From NCBI RefSeq assembly GCF_023898315.1, contig NC_064619.1:504776594-504840593 (forward strand): a stretch of 64,000 nt of DNA, read 5' to 3'. The notes beneath the pieces were generated by a model. It was not told the DNA's origin, searched no databases, and worked only from the letters and a program-made list of their open reading frames with translations. Shown here piece by piece: positions 56,560 through 64,000 of the stretch (positions within the stretch are counted from its first letter, which is position 1; each line of letters starts with the position of its first letter). The position numbers were made by a program, and so were the translations under genes. This stretch comes from Schistocerca nitens. Taxonomy: Eukaryota; Arthropoda; Insecta; Orthoptera; Acrididae.

Positions 56560-58270
56560 AAAGGGATATTCAGCTCAACCGTCATTTTCTTTCTGTCATC
56601 AATCTTCTTACTATTTTGATACAGCCCGCCACGAATTCATCTTCTACGCCAACATCTTCATCTCAGAGTAGCACTTACAATCTGTGTTCTCAGTTACTTG
56701 CTGGATGTATTACAATCTCTGTTTTCCTCTACAGTTTTGCCCTCTCTTGCTGTAGTACCATGGAAGTCATACAGTGATGTTTTAACAGACATCGTCCTGT
56801 CCCTTCTCCTTGTCAGTGTTTTTCACATACTCCTTTGCCCTCCGATTCGGTGCAGAACCTCCTCATTCCTTACCCTATCAGCCAACCAAATGTGCAACAT
56901 TCGTCTTAACACCACATCTCATATTCTCTTCTATTCCGGTTTCCCACACTCCATGTTTCACTACCATACAATGCTGTACCACAGACGCACATTCTCAGAA
57001 ATTTCTTCCTCAAATTACCGTCTATATTTGATACTAGTGGACTTCTCTTGGCCAGGAATGCCGTTTTTGCCAGTGCTAATCTCCTTTTGATGTCCTCCTT
57101 GGCCCGTCCATCACTGGTTAATTTGCTGTCTAGGTAGCAGAAGTCCATAACTTCATCTACTTCATGCCCATCAATGCTGATGTTAAGTTTCTCGCTACTT
57201 CTCATTACTTTCGTCTTTCTTCGGTTTACTCTCAATCCATATTCTGTACTAATTAGACTGTTCATTACACTCAACAGCTCACATAATTCTTTATCACTTT
57301 CACTCAGGATAGCAATGTCACCAATGAAACGTATCATTGATATTCTTTCACCTTGAATCTACATTTCACTCCTGAACCTTTCTTCTATTTCCATAATTGC
57401 TTCTTCGATGGACAGATTGAACGGTAGGGGCGAAAGACTACTTTCCAGCCTGACGCCCTTTTCAATCCGATCACTTCGATCTTGGACGTCCACGCTTATT
57501 ATTCCCTCTTCGCTATGCCGGCCGCGGTGGCCGTGCGGTTCTCGGCGCTGCAGTCCGGAACCGCAGGACTGCTACGGTCACAGGTTAGAATCCTGCCTCG
57601 GGCATGGATGTGTGTGATGTCATTAGGTTAGGTAGGTTTCAGTAGTTCTAAGTTCTAGGGGACTGATGACCTCAGATGTTAAGTCCCATAGTGCTCAGAG
57701 CTATTTGAACCATTTTTTTTCTCCGTATAGCTTATCCCCAGTTTTTCTCAGGATTTCGAACATCTTGCACCATTTTACATTTTCTGGCTTCCCTACCATA
57801 TTGAAGCCTCTGACCTTCCACGCTCCGACACGTAGAACGTTATCCTTCCGTGGCTTATGCAATCTTTTTCTCATGGTCACCTCCCGTGGAGATCCGAGTG
57901 GGAGACTATTCCGGAATCTTTCGCCAATGGAGAGATCATCATGACACTCCTTCAGCTACAGGTCTCATGTCCTGTGGATACAAGTTATGTATCTTTAATG
58001 CAGTGGTTTCCATTGCCCTATGCATCCTCATGCCGTTGATCATTGTTGATTCTTCCGCCTTTAGGGGCATTTTCCTACCCCAAGGATAAAGGTGCCCTGA
58101 ACCTCTATACGCTCCTAGGCCCTCTTTGACAAGGGCGTTGGCAGTATGAGAATGACTTCTTATGGCGGAAGTCTTCGGCGGCCTTTGCTGATTATTAATC
58201 AAAATTTAGGCGGTGTCGGGTTTTGAACCTAGGGCCGAGGACGTCTTGACTATTAATGAAAGACGCTACC
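56560..58270 (-). mobile_element. LINE family B, internally deleted
   Basis: Minus strand. The 5' UTR and start of the endonuclease are at about 57780-58270 (VLRVGAWKVRGFNMVGKPEN follows the 5' UTR). These join almost directly to RT sequence (EILRKTGDKLYG), so the endonuclease body and RT N-terminus are deleted. RT continues at 56906-57400: IRFIGDIAILSESDKELCEL with the FxxDD-like site altered to FIGD, then KVMRSSEKLNISIDGHEVDE and KEDIKRRLALAKTAFLAKRS. The C-terminal block and 3' UTR run to about 56560. The 5' UTR contains a tRNA-like B box (complement at about 58220). A SINE interrupts it. It is non-functional. Confidence 0.75.
57516..57719 (+). mobile_element. tRNA-derived SINE (copy 7)
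   Basis: Plus-strand SINE: GCCGGCCGCGGTGGCCGTGC to GAACCATTTTTTTT. The B box is mutated (GGTTAGAATCC). The flanks share only CTTCGCTAT versus CTCCGTAT, a decayed duplication. It lies within the family B LINE. Confidence 0.9.
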
Positions 58271-58689
58271 CCCCCCCCCCCTTTTTTTTTTCAACCGCTG
58301 CAGGAGCAGGACGACGGGTAGGGTAAGGGTCGACATCCGAGGCCTGGCCATCCCGTCGCCATACCGAAACAACGTGTTCTAGGATCGAAGAATCAGGGAG
58401 AGGATTTAGAGCGTTTGTCTATGTTGTTTTATTTATTTATTTATATTTTATTTATTTCTTTTATTTTGTGTTTTCGAATTAAGTTCGTTTCATTATAAAA
58501 AAGATCGTACAACTGCCGTAACCAAGCGTCCGCGTCGTCTTCTCGTCTGTTGGAAGGGGTTTCCCCCCCTATTCCGTCCGTAGTGGATCAATATGCTCCA
58601 GGATTCGTCTTCAGTTTCAGCATCTCATACTCGTACTCGGAACGCCCCAGTGAGCCGGAAGGTCCGCAAATAATGAACCTAAATAATTA
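58271..58689. other. C/T homopolymer runs, then unassigned sequence
   Basis: C and T runs at 58268-58290 are followed by AT-rich TTTATTTA repeats near 58428-58465. No gene seen. Confidence 0.5.
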
Positions 58690-61660
58690 GCGAAGTGGGT
58701 CCTGTACTTCTAGTGGCGGCTGAAGCCTGCATGTATCGACGTCAGTAGGTACCAGAAGTCGAGTGTGCCTTTGTGAGCACCACGAAATATGTAGTAAAGG
58801 ACCATGCCTTTTAGCCAGTTAACGGCGTTCGTCCTGGTCGATGGAAAGTATACGCTGTCGGGGCGCAATATATCATCAGGGGAGACAGACTCCGGCAATC
58901 GCCGCAAGAGTAACGCCAGCATGCGCTTCGTCAGTAACCAGCAGTCGTTGGTCGCGGCACAAGTCAGGCGGTGTGCATCCGAGTCAACGACTGAGCATGT
59001 CGGACACAAGGGGTCGTCCGTCAGATGAATGGAATGTAGCCTCTGACGAGTAACGAACTTCCCGTTTCCCGTTCACAGCCACGTACCACAATGAACGCAC
59101 CGTCGTAGGTAGAAAAGGCGTGTGTACCGCTCGCCACACTGTGTTCCTGCCAACTTCGTGATATCTGTGTGCGACCGTGTTGACAGGCTGCTGCTGTTGA
59201 TATAGTCTTTCGTGCTGGGCATCCGTGCCTTCGGAGGGTCTGAACTTAAGTAGCTGAGGTCGAAAAGAAATCTCTGATTTGGGTGAGTGCCGGTGAAATG
59301 TGTCCTACAGAAACCCGGGGATGCAGAGAGTGTGGTGCCGTGAGACTGGCGTGAGCAGAGGTCCACGTGCGACGCATAGTGTTGAGATAAAACGATCGCG
59401 CACGGTCAGAGACATTAATTAAACCGATACCGCCCGCTCGCTGCGGCAGTGTCAGGGTGGCATATCGGACTTCAAAAACAAGACCGGCGCTCACGAAATG
59501 CCCATATGCTGCCTGAAATGTCGGCCATAGTAACCGTCAAGGGAAGGACATGCACAACGTAGTTCAGTTTGGAGACAAGATAGGTGTTGACATAACGTGT
59601 TCGTAGGGCCTGCTAGTGTGGCCGAGCGGTTCTAAGCGCTTCAGTCAGGAACCGCGCGACCGCTATGGTCGCAGGTTCGAATCCTGCCTCGGGCATGGAT
59701 GTGTGTGATATTCTTAGGTTAGTTAGGTTTAAGTAGTTCTAAGTTATATGGGACTGATGACCTCAGATGTTAAGTCCCATTGTGCTCAGAGCCATTTGAA
59801 CCACTTTGTTCGTAGGAGCATGTCCATTCGACGCAATTTGTTGTACTGTATCAGAGCACGTGTCTGGTGTATTAGCCGCCGGTACGTATCCGCCGCACGG
59901 ATGTGGTCACCTTCCAGTTGCTCTGCTCTGATGCGAAGTAGACGAGCTTTTACGGACATCTGGCGTTCGAGACTGCGGTTGCGTCGCCGCTCACGTAACG
60001 CTATATAGTAAAATTCCGATGTCGTGCTTTGTCAGTTCGATCTGTCACGCCCGTAGGCCATCAGGGTCTTTCGGAACGCAGGTTTGACGCATTCCAGCCA
60101 CCACAGCAACGTGGAAGCTTACATGGGCAGGCGCCTGGAATGACGACCCCACGTATTAGTAACTGCTGGCCGACACGCTTCCTCGCGAAGCAGGATGGCG
60201 TTCAGCGTCCATGGGCCTCTGCTCCATCCTGCGAGTTTTCGGGGTAAGGTGATAGTGCAGATATACGCGAGATGATCCGTGAAGCCCGTCGGCCAGAGTT
60301 CTGCACAACGGGTCGCTGTGCGGACACCACGCGAGACGTATATCCGATCCAGACGACTGGCAGAGTGGCCGGTAAAATGCGTATATCCATGATGTAAGAG
60401 CCACCTGTCGTGGAGCGCTAGGTCACGCGCCAGTACTTGTAGAGCCAGGCATGGGACTAATGCGGTATCTGGTCCTCGGGCAGCAGAATGCTGTTAAAAT
60501 CGCCGCCCACTATGTAATGGTCAATATTGCGAAAGTTGGGCAAAGTCCTCCGAATAGAAGACGTGCCTGTCACCGCAGTGTGAAGTACCGGAGGGAGCAC
60601 AGACTTTAACGAGGCGGACAGGGCCAAACGTGAGAGCGATTCCACGCGCGTTCGGCGAGTATGTTAATTCCGCCGCTTCCATGCCATCTCGGAGAGAGAT
60701 GGCCGCTCCTCCTGCGCCATCACCAGATGGCAGGCTGTAGGTGGTGTACCCATATCGGTCTAAACGCAGCTCGGGATGGACCTCCTGGAGAAGGGCAATG
60801 TATGTCTGCCACTCTGATCATGTCGTGTAACATGCGGCGGGTCTTGACAGTAGAGTGGACACCATTGACATTGACTGTTCCCACACGGTATGACTGAGAT
60901 ATATCAAGTGGTCAAGGCAATGCACGGGTCCAAGCCTACGGTGAGATCGTACATCACACATCCATCTGGCCGCATGACGTGCATTGCTGTGCTGTGTGAT
61001 CCCCTGACTGGCAGGGCCGTCCAGGGTCAATGTCAGCCATGGGCTCCGAAAGAGTTAACGATGTGTGCTGTTCATCATCTGCCTCCATGTCGTCCGCCCA
61101 AGCACCAAGAGAGGAATGGGAGGCCAGTGGTGGCTGGCCACTTCCACAAAACCCAAATTTTGGAAGTCGACCCGATGCACCTCGTTTTCAGGGCCACTTG
61201 GTGTAGGAGAGTGTTCCTTATGTTCATGCTTCTTCTGGTGTATGACGCCGCTGTAAACCGTTGCAAATACAGATGTGGCAAAGGAGTCGATGTCTTCCAT
61301 CAGGCTGACATCTCTGTCCCGCTCTTCAATTGACAATCGTCCCTTCTTGTGTCGCTTGCGTTAACTTTTGCTTGCGAGTCCGAGACTTGGTCATACACTG
61401 GAGGGCGGGGCTCGGCAAGGTCTCGGTCATCCGGAATCTCTGTGTCCGAGCCCGACAGTGACGGCGGCTGGGTGCCCCCAACGCTGCGATGAGCAGAGGC
61501 TGCAAGAAACTCTACACCGTTTGGCTGCTGTGGCGTCGTCGTCGTCGGTGCCAACTCTCCAACGGAGCTTGCAGCGGCTTGAGGTGGTGTCAGGTTGTGA
61601 TCATCTGTCAAATCATGTCGTGCCACCTCCACATACGTTAGCGGGATAATGATCATCGTG
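58690..61660 (-). mobile_element. LINE family D with endonuclease, RT core deleted
   Basis: Minus strand. A Pro/Thr-rich frame at 61300-61656 may be the end of ORF1. The endonuclease begins near 60897 (YRVGTVNVNGVHSTVKT), continues through VGGDFNSILLPEDQIPH at about 60460-60510 (metal site), and ends near 60230 with SASRLDRIYVSRGV and a degraded SDH (TDHLAYI). After a linker (RERRRNRSLERQMSVKARLL) the sequence passes a SINE and reaches the RT-distal text LTLPQRAGGIGLINVSDRAR at about 59390-59450. A C-terminal CPTC..H..C knuckle region lies at 58710-59009. The RT palm with its catalytic aspartates is absent, so this is a deletion derivative. The clade was not assigned. Confidence 0.75.
59608..59806 (+). 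mobile_element. tRNA-derived SINE (copy 8)
   Basis: Plus-strand SINE with TGGCCGAGCGG and GGTTCGAATCC boxes, and a perfect 10-bp duplication TGTTCGTAGG at 59598-59607 and 59807-59816. It sits inside LINE family D, close to the RT deletion. Confidence 0.95.
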
Positions 61661-62206
61661 GATCGTTGGTGAAGTTCATAGCGGGGTACCTGAACGAGGC
61701 GGCGCTGCAGACACTAACATGGTCCTCCTAGCCGCAGCCCGAGCAGATCCTCGGTTGGCCGTCATATATAACAATTACGCGGCAGCTGCCAAGGGAAACA
61801 AAAGATGGAATGAGTTCCTTAAGTTCTATAACAAATTTGCGTACCCCGTTATGGGCAGTGAGCCGTGCACGGCTCGTGTTCATGCCATTTATTGTTTGTC
61901 ATCTTTCATTACGGTACTGCCGCCTCGTTTTCTTATTCCATTTACTGAGGTCACTAACTTCCTGCCTTACTTGCCGTGAGCGGCAGCAGCAGCGCGTATC
62001 GTTAAGTGCACTGTCGTACCATCTCTGCTGGAACGATCGATAGTATTTCCGGGTCGTCGTGTGTCTGGCAGTCAGCTCGTGACGGACCAGCAGTGCACTC
62101 GCGTCGCAGCAGCAGTTAAGTCGGGGGACGGAGAGCCGGTGAGGCGCCGATAGCCAATGCTCGCCGAACGCTGGCGACGCAAATGAAGGATCCAACGGAG
62201 GGAGAT
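61661..62206. other. Unassigned, CG-richer sequence
   Basis: An 86-codon plus-strand frame (61719-61979) gives protein-like text (DPRLAVIYNNYAAAAKGNKR) that I cannot assign. It may be part of an unrecognised element. 61985-62170 is rich in CAG, CG and GCAGCAGC words. Confidence 0.3.
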
Positions 62207-62300
62207 GGGAGTGGGACGACCGTTGGTGGGTCGTTCCGTTGTTCGTCTCATCGGCCGACGTATACTTAGTCATTGCACCGTCTCCGGATATGGGAAGTCG
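62207..62300 (+). repeat. 94-bp inverted repeat, left arm
   Basis: GGGAGTGGGACGACCGTTGG and onwards matches the reverse complement of 62759-62852 over all 94 bases with roughly eight mismatches and no gap. Confidence 0.9.
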
Positions 62301-62758
62301 GTCAGTTGGTGTGGAGCAGCAAGGAATTCTCCGAGGGACGTAGTTTGGCTGGGTGTCGGAATGTGTGGGGCTGTTCCCATTGCTACGAGGTCCGTGGGTC
62401 AGCGACCCTGGGCACAAAAGTTTAGTTTTGATTTAATCTACCAGCAAGTCAAGACAATTCACATTGTGTCGTTTGGAGTTCTTTGTTGGCTGTTGGGATA
62501 TTCCCGCGAGCAACAATGTGGTTTTCAAGTTGGAAAATTGTAGCCACCCTCCGGTGGAGTTTCATTGTATTTGGTTGCATGAGTTGAAGGTCACCAGCAG
62601 AATCTTCTGCCTCGTGGCCGTCAACGTTCCAGGTACTTGCCCTGGCCGTTGACGTAGATTTCTGACAGTTTAGTTTCCTCATCACGTTGTTGCTGATGAG
62701 CATGGTGTGTAGTTTGACAGCTCCATTTATGATTCGTTGTGGGGGCCAATGTCTTGTA

Positions 62759-62852
62759 CGACTTCCCAGACCCGGAGATGGTGAAAGGACTAAGTATACA
62801 TCGGCCGATGAGACGAACAACCGAACGACCCACCAACGGTCGTCCCACTCCC
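62759..62852 (-). repeat. 94-bp inverted repeat, right arm
   Basis: Inverted partner of 62207-62300. The 458-bp spacer holds no recognisable gene. The arms could be ends of two oppositely oriented copies of one LTR-like repeat, or of a single DNA element. Confidence 0.9.
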
Positions 62853-63009
62853 TCTTGGGCCCTGAAGTGGAACTTATCTTGTCGGTGCGTCCATTGACTG
62901 TCGGTCGGTAGTGTTGTCGTTGGATCGTGAATGGTTGGCCCGACTGCCTCTCACCTAAGAGAGCGTTAGTGTTTCAATTCTAGGCCGACCCTCGAACGTC
63001 TGAGAGCCC

Positions 63010-63750
63010 TCGGGTGTACTGCCTTTTTTTTATTTGTTCTTGTCGTTTGTACCTGTATGGCTTGTAGCCGATTTTTTAAAATTAAGGTTGTTTTGCCCTT
63101 AAGGCGTAAGATTCTTTTGGCCTTCAGCCTAATTTAAAGAACAGTTTCACGTAAGACTTTTGGCATTTTAAATGTTGTTGAATTTTAAGTGTTGGGCCTT
63201 CATCCGATTTTGAGTCTGAGTTGTTTTGCTCTTAAGACCTTCAGCCTAATTCAAAGAACTGTTTCACGTAAGGCCTTTGGTATTTTAAAAAAATTAATGT
63301 TATGGAGCTTTAAGTGTTAGGCCTTCAGCCAATTTGAATTTAACTTGTTTGCTCTTGAAGTGTCTGATTCTTTTGGCCTTCAGCCTAACTAAAGAACTGT
63401 TTTAAGATGAGACTTGGCCTTTTAAATTTCTGTTTTTGTTGAGTTTTGCGTAAGGCTATGTTTCTTTTTTTTTTTAATTAATGTTGTTTAGCCTTAAGTT
63501 TTGGGCTTTCAGCTGATTTTCAATTCAAATTTTTTGCTCTGAAAATCTCAGATTCCTTGGGCCTTCAGCGTAAATAAAGAACTGTTGTAAGATAAGGCTT
63601 GCCTTTTAAAGTTCTGATTATGCTTGCGTTTTAAGTAATTGGCCTTCAGCCGTTTTTAAATTAAAGTGTCTTTCAGCTGGTATTTAAATAATTAAATCCG
63701 AAAGTTTAAAGCTCTTTTTGCTCTTGTAACGTTTGATCAAATAATAAAGT
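63010..63750 (+). repeat. A/T-rich diverged tandem array with GGCCTTCAGCC motif
   Basis: CCTTCAGCCTAA-type words start units at 63121, 63238, 63377 and 63562. Each is followed by an AAAGAACTGTTT block, a CTTTTAAA-type block, TTTTAAGTGTTGG, a second CCTTCAGCCGATTTT and GTTTTGCTCTTAAG. Unit lengths vary (117, 139, 185 bp), so the array has grown by uneven indels. ATAATAAAG at 63740 could be a polyadenylation signal. It may be the non-coding leader or LTR of a retroelement. Confidence 0.75.
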
Positions 63751-64000
63751 TGTATGTTCGAGTGTAACTGACAGCCCCTTATCTTGGCCCCTTTCCACAA
63801 TTTAAACGACTTGTCCTGTCCTAAAGGTTAAGCATGGTGTCTCAGGCAGGATACGTTTCGAATGTATTCTATTTCTCTTCTGTGTGGCTCGAAACTATGC
63901 CATATGGCTGCAGCGTTTCAACGACAAAGTTCGCGGGAACTTCGAATGGTAGCTCAAAGATGTGCACGGTACGCACCCCCAGTCCAGCATGATCAACAGC
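63751..64000. other. Unassigned sequence to the window edge
   Basis: No feature recognised. If the array to the left is an LTR-like leader, coding sequence of that element would begin beyond the window. Confidence 0.3.

Noticed and set aside
61719-61979. 86-codon plus-strand frame with protein-like text
   Set aside because: I could not match it to any family. It may be part of an unrecognised element, but the evidence is too thin to call a gene.
1-64000. CRISPR array, bacterial defence island or operon
   Set aside because: No regularly spaced short repeats with unique spacers, no prokaryotic gene packing. The content is eukaryotic transposons.

Overview
This window looks like intergenic or intronic DNA from a large, repeat-swollen arthropod genome, most likely an orthopteran insect. 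From memory, unchecked here, the tRNA-headed SINE and several LINE families resemble those of Schistocerca grasshoppers. I see no convincing single-copy host gene, no rRNA, no functional tRNA, no CRISPR and no bacterial-style operon. Nearly everything recognisable is a transposable element, mostly broken by stops, frameshifts, deletions or nested insertions.

Layout. 0.3-4.5 kb: a minus-strand chimera of two related endonuclease/RT LINEs (families A and B) with a SINE nested in it. 4.5-6.4 kb: a mariner-like transposon with very long inverted repeats. 7.1-7.9 kb: the 3' end of a third LINE (family C) holding a SINE. 9.6-10.6 kb: an old family B remnant. 10.9-13.4 kb: pyrimidine-rich DNA, a diverged tandem repeat and a SINE. 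14.2-19.3 kb: direct repeats and LTR-like pieces around a near full-length plus-strand family A LINE. 19.5-22.6 kb: three Tc1/mariner remnants and a variant SINE.

22.7-30.2 kb is the most striking part. Two minus-strand copies of an R4/Dong-like LINE sit head to tail with (ATT)n at every boundary. They encode an N-terminal Myb-like region, RT with YMDD, a CCHC-type knuckle and a C-terminal restriction-like endonuclease. The right copy is a single reading frame of about 1,185 codons interrupted by only two nonsense codons, and the left copy has a sense codon at both sites.

31.0-34.2 kb: two Tc1-like elements with TA-flanked ends and a CpG-rich patch between them. 36-37.8 kb: a LINE A 3' end inserted beside a tandem repeat, then a hAT fragment. 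38.7-41.5 kb: a Jockey-like LINE carrying a SINE. 41.7-42.6 kb: two tandem copies of a repeat of about 405 bp with a tRNA-like segment. 44.5-45.1 kb: another family C 3' end. 45-56.5 kb: mostly unrecognised, with microsatellites, a fold-back MITE, a 132-bp tandem repeat and two SINEs. 56.6-61.7 kb: a deleted family B LINE and a second LINE (family D) that has lost most of its RT, each with a SINE inside. 62.2-63.75 kb: a 94-bp inverted repeat and a diverged A/T-rich tandem array.

The elements do not act as a pathway. The logic is parasitic: LINEs supply RT, SINEs use their own Pol III boxes and LINE machinery, Tc1/mariner elements move by DDE transposase at TA, and Dong-like elements target TAA repeats. 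Nested insertions and target-site duplications give relative ages; SINE insertion is among the latest events almost everywhere.
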